Shown here in pieces: positions 1 through 7,724 of a stretch of 64,000 bases of DNA. The stretch comes from JBBQZU01 sp041749535 (GTDB lineage: Bacteria; Bacteroidota; Bacteroidia; Flavobacteriales_D; Cryomorphaceae). The notes beneath the pieces were generated by a model, which had not been told where the DNA came from, ran no database searches, and was given only the letters and a program-made list of their open reading frames with translations. Location of the stretch: contig JBGTBE010000011.1 in assembly GCA_041749535.1 (NCBI GenBank), forward strand, positions 1 to 64,000, read 5' to 3'. Made by a program: the position numbers and the translations under genes. Each line of letters opens with the position of its first letter. The stretch's first letter is position 1.

Positions 1-1
1 A

Positions 2-133
2 TCCCAGGATGCCTTCCGTGGTGAAGACCTGAGCGATGGCACTTATTTCTATGTGCTAAAGATTGATGGTGGAGACTGCGTAAGAACCGGATACATACAA
101 CTGCAAGGTTCTAACGGGACCGGGCAGAGGTAG
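2..133 (+). CDS. C-terminal end of a gliding motility-associated (CHU_C) T9SS protein, partial
   Basis: The frame is open from base 2 to a TAG at 131-133 and encodes the last 43 residues of a protein whose start lies left of the window. The tail contains DGTYFYVLKI followed by GYIQLQG. That is the pattern of the gliding motility-associated C-terminal domain (CHU_C, type B T9SS signal), which directs large secreted proteins through the type IX system in Bacteroidota. The last 23 bases overlap the 3' end of the opposite-strand histidine kinase, so the genes converge without a spacer. The function of the missing part is unknown. Confidence 0.75.
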   Translation, partial: SQDAFRGEDLSDGTYFYVLKIDGGDCVRTGYIQLQGSNGTGQR

Positions 134-1082
134 GCAAGTACACACTGAATACTGAACCAGAAGGCGTATTGTCTCGAAGGGTCAGTCTGCCTCCCAGCAA
201 ACTCACCAGCTCACTCACTATAAAAAGACCTAAACCCGTTCCTTTTCTGGAGCGGGTTTCTTCATTTCCCATCCGGTAAAACTTTGTAAATACCCGGCTT
301 TTCTCTGAGTCTGGAATCCCTGGTCCACCATCAGATACTTCAAGAAGAATTTGATCTGATTTTTTTCTGAGGCTAACACTTACACCATTATTACCTCCAT
401 ATTTTAACGCATTCTCCAATAGGTTTAGTAAAATGGACTCGAAAGCACTCCGGTCTACCTTTGCTTCACAGCCATCCTGACACTCTACCAGGAAGACATT
501 TTTTTCTGAAAATCCTGCGTTCAAGCGAGCTGTTATTTCTTTTGTGAGTGCAGTAAGATCAGCACGCTCAAGGTTTAGGAAGGCAATGTTGCTCTCTATT
601 CTCGTAACAAGTAGCACATTGTCTATCAGTGTGTGGAGGCGGTCAGTATTTTCAAGTGCAGACTTTTGTAAAGGCCTTCGCTGTTCAATATCGAGGTTGT
701 CACGCTTGTAAAGGGTTTGAAGGCATAACTTTATTATTGCCACCGGTGTTTTTAATTCATGGGTTATAGAGAGTAAAAAGTTTCGTTGCTGCCTTACAAG
801 ACCAATTTCTTTGCGGATGGTACGCTGCATAATGAAGATCCCAGCGAGCAGAAAGACAAGAAACACAGCACCTTCACCCAACACCATGAGCACCCTGTTT
901 CTGACCACAGATTCGCCTTCCGATGCATAAAGTGCTTTATTGAGATCAATCAGCAGATATGCCCACCAGGTAAACTGAAGCAATACGTAGGATGTGAGAA
1001 TATAGAATAGAACACCCACCCTTTTGCCGGAAGTTGCCTTTACAACTTCAAAATATTTCTCTGCACGCTTCACTTTATTCAT
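111..1082 (-). CDS. Two-component sensor histidine kinase
   Basis: A 323-aa membrane histidine kinase. Two hydrophobic segments (about 22-46 and 64-86) bracket a very short periplasmic loop of about 17 residues, so it probably senses something in the membrane or through a partner. The HisKA box is SITHELKTP with the phospho-acceptor at His108. The ATPase domain has the N-box LLENALKYGG (about 221-230), the G1 box DGGPGIP (251-257) and the G2 box GTGLGLF (281-287). No response regulator adjoins it on either side, so the partner is unknown. The ATG start gives a short basic N-terminus before the first membrane segment. Its 3' end overlaps the CHU_C gene by 23 bases. Confidence 0.92.
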   Translation of the reverse strand: MNKVKRAEKYFEVVKATSGKRVGVLFYILTSYVLLQFTWWAYLLIDLNKALYASEGESVVRNRVLMVLGEGAVFLVFLLAGIFIMQRTIRKEIGLVRQQRNFLLSITHELKTPVAIIKLCLQTLYKRDNLDIEQRRPLQKSALENTDRLHTLIDNVLLVTRIESNIAFLNLERADLTALTKEITARLNAGFSEKNVFLVECQDGCEAKVDRSAFESILLNLLENALKYGGNNGVSVSLRKKSDQILLEVSDGGPGIPDSEKSRVFTKFYRMGNEETRSRKGTGLGLFIVSELVSLLGGRLTLRDNTPSGSVFSVYLPTSARSR

Positions 1083-1180
1083 CGTAGAATTTTAGACCAC
1101 AATATTCACAAATTCACCCAAATACTTCATGCCTTAAAGGTACGCAATTGAGCATCAGCACCGTATAGTATTTGACACTT

Positions 1181-1972
1181 ATGGCTACCTTTGATGCCCT
1201 AAATATGAAGTCACTCTACCGTATTGCTTTAACCCGAATGCCCAGACCTGTACTTATCAGGTTGAGCTATCTTTTCCGAATTGTTGCTCCAGTGCTCTTG
1301 AAGGGAAATGATGTTCAATGTCCGGTATGTGAAAGGTCATTCAGCAGGTTTCTATCTTACGGGTCTGATGCCGCATTGAGGCAAAACGTACTATGTCCCT
1401 ACTGCCTGAGCCTGGAAAGGCATAGGCTCATTTGGCTGTATTTGCAGCAGAACACTGACTTTTTCAGTAAACCTAACCGAATGTTGCATATCGCACCAGA
1501 GCAATGTTTTCATGGACGTTTCAAAGCCTTGTCTAATCTGGAATACGTCACCGGCGATCTTGAGTCACCTTTGGCAGACCATCATTTCGACCTGCATTCT
1601 ATTCCTTTTAATGACAACTCCTTCGATGTTATCATGTGCAATCATGTGTTGGAGCATGTTACAGATTATCATCAATGTGCCACCGAACTTTTTCGGGTGC
1701 TGAAGCCTGGAGGGTGGGCAATCATGCAAGTACCGATAGATTACTCCAGAGATACTACCTATGAAGACCCTTCCATTTCAAGCCCTGAAGACCGGGAGAA
1801 GTACTACTGGCAAAAGGACCACCTAAGGCTCTTCGGCAAGGATTACCCCCATCAACTCGAGAAAGCAGGCTTTAGAATAATGGCTAGTGATTTTGCAAAG
1901 AATATTGACGCGGCAACAAGTGCCCGATACCGGCTACAAACAGAAGAAATACTCTATGTGGGAAGCAAGTAA
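1181..1972 (+). CDS. SAM-dependent class I methyltransferase with a cysteine-rich N-terminal region
   Basis: About 263 aa from the ATG at 1181; a TTG at 1172 and an ATG at 1205 are alternatives. The N-terminal half holds two CxxC pairs (CPVC about 47-50 and CPYC about 72-75) that look like a structural zinc site. The C-terminal half is a Methyltransf_11-type fold, with the motif FDVIMCNHVLEHV followed by LFRVLKPGGWAIMQVP. The glycine-rich SAM motif I is replaced by MLHIAPEQ, a form I associate with a subgroup often found near glycan genes. The substrate cannot be told. It stands alone between the kinase and tRNA-Phe, and its stop runs straight into the A-tract of the opposite-strand tRNA terminator. 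Confidence 0.8.
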   Translation: MATFDALNMKSLYRIALTRMPRPVLIRLSYLFRIVAPVLLKGNDVQCPVCERSFSRFLSYGSDAALRQNVLCPYCLSLERHRLIWLYLQQNTDFFSKPNRMLHIAPEQCFHGRFKALSNLEYVTGDLESPLADHHFDLHSIPFNDNSFDVIMCNHVLEHVTDYHQCATELFRVLKPGGWAIMQVPIDYSRDTTYEDPSISSPEDREKYYWQKDHLRLFGKDYPHQLEKAGFRIMASDFAKNIDAATSARYRLQTEEILYVGSK

Positions 1973-2000
1973 AAAAAAAGCCCATCTCGAAAGATGGGCT
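1971..2000 (-). terminator. Intrinsic terminator of tRNA-Phe
   Basis: A 9-bp perfect stem (1979-1987 with 1992-2000) closes a UUCG tetraloop when read on the minus strand. It is followed by a run of T residues (A-run at 1971-1978 on the plus strand). It lies directly after the 3' end of the tRNA. Confidence 0.9.
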
Positions 2001-2002
2001 TG

Positions 2003-2075
2003 TGGTGATGGACGGAATCGAACCGCCGACACAAGGATTTTCAGTCCTTTGCTCTACCAACTGAGCTACATCACC
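2003..2075 (-). tRNA. tRNA-Phe (GAA)
   Basis: Read on the minus strand, the 73-nt sequence folds into a cloverleaf. The 7-bp acceptor stem is GGTGATG with CATCACC and discriminator A, the D-arm contains GCTCAGTTGGTAGAGC, and the anticodon loop CTGAAAA carries GAA. The T-loop is GGTTCGATTCC. CCA is not encoded (the next bases read CA), so the end must be added by the CCA enzyme, as is usual in Bacteroidota. It has its own promoter and terminator. Confidence 0.97.
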
Positions 2076-2089
2076 GATTTTGCAGGCCG

Positions 2090-2118
2090 CAAATATAAAG
2101 ATATTTTCACAACGCAAT
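2090..2118 (-). promoter_or_regulatory. Bacteroidota-type promoter for tRNA-Phe
   Basis: On the minus strand a -7 box TATATTTG (2097-2090) fits the Bacteroidota consensus TAnnTTTG. A TTG lies about 17 nt further upstream (2117-2115). Transcription would start near 2084, a few bases before the tRNA 5' end. Confidence 0.65.
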
Positions 2119-2131
2119 ATAAATTCATTCT

Positions 2132-2872
2132 GTGCCGAACAAATCAGACCTCGTAATTGATTTGGGGAATACCCGTATGAAGGTGGCTCTTTTTGTAAAT
2201 CAGTCACTTGACGGTGTATTGTGGCTATCGAAGGACAACCAATCAGAGTTGGAGCAGCTCATCGATGCTTCATGCGCTGACCGTTGTATTGTAAGTGCGG
2301 TCTCAGAATTTGATACCAACATCTTCGAGATGCTAAAAACCCGAACCAGGGCAATGAAAATGGAGAGTACCACGCGGGTTCCCGTGGCCATTGATTACCA
2401 AACCCCGCTCACACTCGGCACCGATCGAATTGCCAATGCATGCGGCGCTGCAAAATTATATCCACAGAAGAATGTGTTGATTATAGATTTTGGCACTTGT
2501 ATTAAGTATGACCTTATTGATGCAACTGGTGTATTTCGCGGCGGTGCCATAGCTCCAGGACTGAATATGCGCTTTGAAGCCATGCATACCATGACCGGAA
2601 AACTCCCGTTGATAAAGAGTTGGGATACGATTGACACAGCTTGGCCCGGAAAATCTACACAGGCCAGCATGTCAACTGGAGTATTGCAGGGCATACAGGC
2701 TGAGATAGCACAATATATTACCACTGCCAATGATCATTTTGAAGAGCTAACCGTCGTAACTACAGGAGGTGATTTTGCCTTTTTTGAGAAAGCATTTAAA
2801 AATATCATCTTTGCACACCCGTATCTTACCCTTGAAGGATTACATGAGATTCTTAAATTCAACCTTGACTAG
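2132..2872 (+). CDS. coaX: Type III pantothenate kinase
   Basis: 246 aa, the usual length for CoaX, which phosphorylates pantothenate in the first step of coenzyme A synthesis. The fold is ASKHA-type. The N-terminal phosphate motif is VIDLGNTRMKVALF (about 8-21), the central motif is DFGTCIKYDLID, and the pantothenate-side motif GGAIAPGLNMRF is followed by the C-terminal VVTTGGDF. The start is GTG at 2132, which puts the first beta strand at the very N-terminus as in relatives. It heads a plus-strand cluster. The next gene starts inside its 3' end, which suggests translational coupling, and such a coaX/outer-membrane-protein/lptC order is familiar in Flavobacteriia. Confidence 0.95.
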   Translation: MPNKSDLVIDLGNTRMKVALFVNQSLDGVLWLSKDNQSELEQLIDASCADRCIVSAVSEFDTNIFEMLKTRTRAMKMESTTRVPVAIDYQTPLTLGTDRIANACGAAKLYPQKNVLIIDFGTCIKYDLIDATGVFRGGAIAPGLNMRFEAMHTMTGKLPLIKSWDTIDTAWPGKSTQASMSTGVLQGIQAEIAQYITTANDHFEELTVVTTGGDFAFFEKAFKNIIFAHPYLTLEGLHEILKFNLD

Positions 2873-4229
2873 GCCTAGTTTAATTCTATTTGTTGTGATT
2901 TTCGGTAATATGTCCGCAATTGCGCAGACTGACTTTATTTCACCTTACTCTATATTCGGGCCGGGAGTAGTATACCCAAGGCAGAGCGTATGGCAGGCTG
3001 GCATGGGCGGAAGCGGAGGAGCCTTATTCGATTTGTACAGACTCAACATTACCAATCCCGCAATCGCTGCCAATCACGCCGAACCTATTTTCGAAGTTGG
3101 AGGAAGACAGAGTTTCTCTGAATTCAGTTCTAGCACTGATTCTGAGAAAGGCACTTCATTTAAAATCAACAACCTGAGTTTGTCATTTCCGATAAAACGC
3201 AATATTTGGAACCTCTCTCTTGGTATAGTACCCGGCACATCTGTTGGGTATGAAGTTACAACCAGTCAATATGAGCCTGATCTTGAGCTGAACTATCTTA
3301 CCCAATATAATGGTGAAGGGGGGATTGCCCAAGCCTATTTGGGTACTGCTCGCAAGCTTATTAATAAAGTAGATTCTGCCGATAACTTAACGGCATTGTC
3401 ATTGGGGGCAAATATCAATTACAACTTTGGTACGGTAGATAAAAACAGGACCTTATTTTTTCCTGAAGACCTCACTATACTTGGATTCAGTAGCACAGAA
3501 AGTATCCTGATTCGGGACGTTACCATTGATTTTGGGGTTCATTTTCACACAAACATTATTAAAAGAACCACGCGTACATCCAGGATGCTCAAGCTTCTTC
3601 TGGGTGCTGCATATACCCTTGGAAGTGACTTGAATGCGGAGCTCTCCACATCTACCTATTCGTTTAGGCCCTCAGCCAGTGGAGCCCAACAAGTGCCTGA
3701 TACTATTTCAGAATCTTCAAGGGTTAAAGGCAGGATTTATATGCCTTCATCTCTAACACTCTCTGCTGCTTTGGACTATCTCAATAACAAGAAAAGCCGA
3801 TACAGGTTTGCGATTGATTACAGGGTGCAGCAATGGTCCAGCTACAATACCACTTTCAACGACAATGCGACTAATTTTAACTTCGATAACAGCCAAGCCA
3901 TATCCTTTGGATTGGAATGCACCCCCAACGTTACCTCTCAGAAGATATTCGAAAGACTCGAATACAGAGTGGGTTACAGAAATGAATCAACCAATCTCAC
4001 ACTGCGTGACGTACCTATAAATGAGTATGGCATAAGTTTTGGTTTATCTTTGCCGATTCATTACAAAAGAGGTACTACCTTCTCTAGTTTGAATATTTCA
4101 ACTGAATATGGAGAACAAGGAACAAACGATAGCGGACTCATCAAAGAACAGTTTGTGCGGGTCTATGTCGGATTTTCTCTTACGCCAAATTTCAGAAACC
4201 GCTGGTTTGTCCAGCCAAAATATGATTGA
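2844..4229 (+). CDS. Outer-membrane beta-barrel protein
   Basis: 461 aa from the ATG at 2844, overlapping coaX by 29 bases. This start yields a clean signal peptide (MRFLNSTL then a hydrophobic stretch ending SAIAQ), whereas the open frame extends back to 2769 without a better start. The mature part shows repeated amphipathic strands and ends in an alternating aromatic stretch (VRVYVGFSLTP, RNRWFVQPKYD). This looks like a porin-like barrel family common next to coaX in Bacteroidota. No enzymatic motif is visible. Its position upstream of a TPR protein and an LptC-like gene suggests a role in the outer membrane, but the substrate is unknown. Confidence 0.8.
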   Translation: MRFLNSTLTRPSLILFVVIFGNMSAIAQTDFISPYSIFGPGVVYPRQSVWQAGMGGSGGALFDLYRLNITNPAIAANHAEPIFEVGGRQSFSEFSSSTDSEKGTSFKINNLSLSFPIKRNIWNLSLGIVPGTSVGYEVTTSQYEPDLELNYLTQYNGEGGIAQAYLGTARKLINKVDSADNLTALSLGANINYNFGTVDKNRTLFFPEDLTILGFSSTESILIRDVTIDFGVHFHTNIIKRTTRTSRMLKLLLGAAYTLGSDLNAELSTSTYSFRPSASGAQQVPDTISESSRVKGRIYMPSSLTLSAALDYLNNKKSRYRFAIDYRVQQWSSYNTTFNDNATNFNFDNSQAISFGLECTPNVTSQKIFERLEYRVGYRNESTNLTLRDVPINEYGISFGLSLPIHYKRGTTFSSLNISTEYGEQGTNDSGLIKEQFVRVYVGFSLTPNFRNRWFVQPKYD

Positions 4230-4244
4230 GAAATAATTAAGAAA

Positions 4245-5576
4245 ATGAAAACTAAATTCTTTTCCCTTATTGCATTTACTTTCCTTGCTTTCACTATAGT
4301 GGCCCAGCCCGACGAGAGCAAATTTGGTGATACTCCTGAGCAAATTGAAGAGTGCAAAAAGTATTTATCTCTGTACCGTGAGTACAGAGATCAGAATCTG
4401 GATGGTCAGGCACTTCAGTTTTGGAGAGGCGCTTTTAACACCTGCCCTCAAAGTGCAGTTACCATATATATTGACGGTGCAAAATTCTACGGAAATATTC
4501 TCGATGAATTGGTAAAAGACCCGGCAAAAGCAACTGTGCGCAATGCTTACCTGGACACGCTAATGAATATATACGATCAGCGGATCAAGTATTTTGGTGA
4601 CGAAGGAAAAGTTTTGGCCTACAAAGCGAATGATTTGTACAAGTACGATGAGACCAAGATCGTAGAAGCCAACGCTATGATGAAGAGATCTATGGAATTG
4701 GAAGGCAATAATTCTGATGCACTCGTAGCTTCTAAATATTACCAAACCTTGTTCAATATGTACAAGGAAGGAAAAGCCACCAAGTCGGACCTCCTGGTAG
4801 AATATATTCCTGTACTCGACATTTTGGACTATAACATTGCCAGGCTCGAAGATGAAAAATTGCGCGAGCGCTATGAGAAAGCAAAGAACAATCTAGACGC
4901 CTTCTTCGTGAAGATCGCTGAATGTGAGGATATCTATAAGATTCTGGGAGAGCGAATAGCAGAAGCTCCAAACGATATTGCCTTGAACAACAAGGTGCTT
5001 GCTGTAATGAACAAAAGAGACTGTACAGACGGAAAGCTCTATTTGCAGGTTGCGGAGCGCGTTTATAAGGATAAGCCAACGCCTGCAGCAGCCTACAGCA
5101 TCGGAATAGAAAAACTGAAAGCCAAGGATTACACCAACGCGATGAAGTATTTTGAAGAAGCTGCCGACTTGTGTGGTGACTGTATTGAACTTGAGCAATA
5201 TTACCTACGCGCTGGGCAGGTAGCTACCATAATGGGCAATTCAAGCAAAGCCATCAACATGGCCAACAAAATACTACAAACAAAGCCCAGAAGTGGCGAA
5301 GCCTACTTGCTTAAAGGCGATGCCATCGCTACATCTGCCAAGAATTGTATGAATGACAAACTGAAGGATGGAGGCGCATTTCTGCTTGCTGTTGACTATT
5401 ACACCAAAGCCAAGTCGGTGGACGCTTCAGTTGCAGACAAAGCAAACCAGAAGATTAATGGGTACGAAAAATACTTCCCAACCAAGGAGAATGTTTTCTT
5501 CAACAACTTGGCAGTAGGCGATTCATATACCGTCGAGTGCTTTGGTGAAACAACCACCATTCGAACAAGCGACTAA
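4245..5576 (+). CDS. Periplasmic tetratricopeptide repeat protein
   Basis: 443 aa with an N-terminal signal peptide (MKTKFFSLIAFTFLAFTIVAQ). The rest is mainly helical. TPR-like units are clearest in the C-terminal half, around AAAYSIGIEKLKAKDYTNAM and AGQVATIMGNSSKAINMANK. Such proteins act as protein-protein scaffolds and no catalytic motif is seen. It starts 15 bases after the barrel gene and is followed 5 bases later by the LptC-like gene, so it is almost certainly in the same transcript. A role in outer-membrane assembly is an inference from that context. Confidence 0.8.
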   Translation: MKTKFFSLIAFTFLAFTIVAQPDESKFGDTPEQIEECKKYLSLYREYRDQNLDGQALQFWRGAFNTCPQSAVTIYIDGAKFYGNILDELVKDPAKATVRNAYLDTLMNIYDQRIKYFGDEGKVLAYKANDLYKYDETKIVEANAMMKRSMELEGNNSDALVASKYYQTLFNMYKEGKATKSDLLVEYIPVLDILDYNIARLEDEKLRERYEKAKNNLDAFFVKIAECEDIYKILGERIAEAPNDIALNNKVLAVMNKRDCTDGKLYLQVAERVYKDKPTPAAAYSIGIEKLKAKDYTNAMKYFEEAADLCGDCIELEQYYLRAGQVATIMGNSSKAINMANKILQTKPRSGEAYLLKGDAIATSAKNCMNDKLKDGGAFLLAVDYYTKAKSVDASVADKANQKINGYEKYFPTKENVFFNNLAVGDSYTVECFGETTTIRTSD

Positions 5577-5581
5577 TCCAC

Positions 5582-6157
5582 ATGTCCGTGGCCACACAAT
5601 TTAAATTTCGGATTCCGGCTATATTGATAGCCGGAATCTTTTTTTCATGCGCCACCAACACCATTGACGAGGTACTGGAGTTTAGCGACAGTGAGCACCC
5701 TCCGTTGAGAACCACCATAGATGCCTATTACACCTACACCGACTCAGGGCACATACAGAATACGCTTTTGGCAGCGAAGATTGAGCAGTTTCAGACCCAG
5801 GATTCTACCTATAGCCTCCTTTCAAATGGCTTCGAGCTCACTTTTTATGATAAAAAACAAAAAGTAGATGGTAAACTTACTGCTTTGAACGGATTCATAA
5901 ATGGCACGAACTCCTTGATGATCGCAAGAGACAGTGTGGTATTCACCAATGCTGAGGGTGAAACCCTCAGAACTGAGGAGCTCATTTGGCAGCAAGACAG
6001 TGGCAAGGTGTTTACGGATAAGTTCGTAACCATCGAAAAGGCAGATGGTGTAATTTATGGCAAAGGCCTGGTTTCGGATCAGAATTTTACTGAATACGTC
6101 ATAACAGATGTAACAGGTATCATCTATATCGAAGAAGAGAATAATGATGAAAAATAA
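5582..6157 (+). CDS. lptC: LptC-like LPS export protein
   Basis: 191 aa. A single N-terminal hydrophobic segment ends in FFSCAT, so the Cys in the SPase II-like context suggests a lipoprotein or membrane anchor. The following beta-rich region (TTIDAYYTYTDSGHIQNTLLA, then FELTFYD, TALNGFI, DSVVFTNAEGETLRTEEL, VTIEKADGVIYGKGL) matches the LptC/OstA-type beta-jellyroll that passes LPS from the inner-membrane ABC transporter to LptA. Its length fits LptC. The next gene overlaps it by 14 bases. The call is based on pattern recognition of the jellyroll and gene order. Confidence 0.82.
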   Translation: MSVATQFKFRIPAILIAGIFFSCATNTIDEVLEFSDSEHPPLRTTIDAYYTYTDSGHIQNTLLAAKIEQFQTQDSTYSLLSNGFELTFYDKKQKVDGKLTALNGFINGTNSLMIARDSVVFTNAEGETLRTEELIWQQDSGKVFTDKFVTIEKADGVIYGKGLVSDQNFTEYVITDVTGIIYIEEENNDEK

Positions 6158-6365
6158 CTCCTCACGTATGAGAAAAGTAAGCTTGTTTATGGAACGCCTG
6201 TGGTTAGCAGTGGCCATAGTAAGCTTGTTGATTGTATTTTACTTTTTTGCAGTGAACGGAGTGAATGAGGTGACGCTACAATATCTCGTCTTTCCCGCAT
6301 TAGCTGGGTTAATGTATGGCTTCAGGTATACATTTCGAAAAAGGCTTGAGGGCCATGGCAAGTGA
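6144..6365 (+). CDS. Small two-segment membrane protein
   Basis: 73 aa with an arginine- and lysine-rich N-terminus and two hydrophobic segments (about 15-35 and 44-59), ending in a basic tail (FRKRLEGHGK). I do not recognise a family. It overlaps the LptC-like gene by 14 bases and precedes the CorC-like gene, so it is probably translated from the same mRNA. The in-frame M9 is another possible start. Conserved short membrane proteins at this place are common in Flavobacteriales operons, but the function is unknown. Confidence 0.7.
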   Translation: MMKNNSSRMRKVSLFMERLWLAVAIVSLLIVFYFFAVNGVNEVTLQYLVFPALAGLMYGFRYTFRKRLEGHGK

Positions 6366-6391
6366 GTATCACTGAGTAAAGTACCGTTGGC

Positions 6392-6399
6392 TATATTTG
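6392..6399 (+). promoter_or_regulatory. Possible -7 promoter box before the CorC-like gene
   Basis: TATATTTG matches the Bacteroidota -7 consensus and lies 11 bases before the ATG at 6410. No good TTTG box sits 19-20 nt upstream, so this is a weak internal promoter candidate within the operon. Confidence 0.35.
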
Positions 6400-6409
6400 C
6401 CATCCAAAC

Positions 6410-7666
6410 ATGGAATACATAATACCCATACTTCTTACACTTCTCTTCTCCGCCCTTTTCTCAGGCATGGAGATCGCCTTTATCAGCGCAAATAAGCTGC
6501 AAATAGAACTTGAAAACAAACAGGGCTCCTTTACTGCAAAAGTTCTATCGGGATTTCTGAGAAATCCATCCAGATTCATTGGTGCCATGCTGGTAGGCAA
6601 TAACATAGCATTGGTGATGTATGGAATTTTCATGGCCAACCTAATAGAGCCTTCGCTTGAGTCAGCTGGAATGACTGAAGTGGGAGTACTCATCTCTCAA
6701 ACCCTTATTTCTACCTTGATCATTCTCTTTTTTGGGGAATTTATTCCGAAGACATTGTTCCGAATTAACAGCGACTTTGCGATCAGGCTACTTGCAATTC
6801 CTGCAAACGTTGCATACTTCATACTATGGGGTCCAATGATCTTGATGGTTGGTATTTCTGAGTTGTTGATTAAGTATATACTGCGCCTTCCTGTTGGAAA
6901 ACAGGAAGTAAACTTTGGCAGAATTGACCTTGATAATTATGTTAGGGAAATTGCAGAATCAGTTGGTGAATCGAACCCGGGGCTGGACCATGAAATAGAA
7001 TTTCTTCAAAATGCTCTGGACTTCTCCAAATTAAAAGCCAGGGACTGTATGGTGCCCCGCACCGAAATCGAAGCTGCTGAAATAGAAACTGCAGTAGACA
7101 AACTCAGGGAGCTTTTCATTAAAACCGGATATTCCAGGGTCTTGATTTTCAGAGATTCCATTGACAATATTATTGGCTATGTGAATTCAGTGGAGCTATT
7201 TAACAATCCAGAATCTATAAAGCGCCTTATTGTGCCTGTAATCATTATTCCGGAATCAATGTTGGCCCAGGAGGTGCTTCAGTTATTTATCAAGCAGAAT
7301 AAAAGCATTGCAGTGGTAGTAGATGAGTATGGCGGTACCAGTGGCATGCTCACGATTGAAGATATTATTGAAGAGATATTTGGTGAGATAGACGATGAAC
7401 ATGATTCGGATGATTATATCGAAGAAGTTACAGGCGATAATACCTACTTATTTTCCGCTCGACTCGAAATTGATTACCTCAATGACAACTATAGCCTCTC
7501 TATACCAGAAGACGACGAATATGAAACACTTGCGGGCTATATTATTCATTCTTGCGAGGATATCCCCGAACAGAACAGCGTTCTGGAGATAGATAACTTC
7601 CGTTTTACCATCATTGGAGTCAGCGATGCACGCATAGAAACGGTCAAAGTTGAGGTACTTCCTTAA
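6410..7666 (+). CDS. CNNM/CorC-family membrane protein with CBS pair (hemolysin-related)
   Basis: 418 aa with the full family layout. A DUF21/CNNM membrane domain covers about residues 1-180, with the signature FSGMEIAFISANKLQIE. A CBS pair follows (about 205-325), including VPRTEIEA and the second-CBS signature VVVDEYGGTSGMLTIEDIIEEIFGEI split over two strands. The CorC_HlyC domain closes the C-terminus. Relatives are linked to magnesium or cobalt efflux and to membrane processes. A paralog, gldE, occurs in this window at 46224-47567. It sits between the LptC-like gene and the PpiD-like foldase. Confidence 0.92.
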   Translation: MEYIIPILLTLLFSALFSGMEIAFISANKLQIELENKQGSFTAKVLSGFLRNPSRFIGAMLVGNNIALVMYGIFMANLIEPSLESAGMTEVGVLISQTLISTLIILFFGEFIPKTLFRINSDFAIRLLAIPANVAYFILWGPMILMVGISELLIKYILRLPVGKQEVNFGRIDLDNYVREIAESVGESNPGLDHEIEFLQNALDFSKLKARDCMVPRTEIEAAEIETAVDKLRELFIKTGYSRVLIFRDSIDNIIGYVNSVELFNNPESIKRLIVPVIIIPESMLAQEVLQLFIKQNKSIAVVVDEYGGTSGMLTIEDIIEEIFGEIDDEHDSDDYIEEVTGDNTYLFSARLEIDYLNDNYSLSIPEDDEYETLAGYIIHSCEDIPEQNSVLEIDNFRFTIIGVSDARIETVKVEVLP

Positions 7667-7670
7667 TTAG

Positions 7671-7701
7671 TTTACTTCGAATGGAGATATTCGTATATTC
7701 G
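7671..7701 (+). promoter_or_regulatory. Candidate promoter for the PpiD-like gene
   Basis: TTTA (7671-7674), a 19-nt spacer and TATATTCG (7694-7701) form a one-mismatch-per-box version of the Bacteroidota promoter, 24 bases before the ATG at 7725. It would allow expression of the foldase apart from the operon. Confidence 0.45.
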
Positions 7702-7724
7702 CACTCCCAAAAAATGCAGATTTA

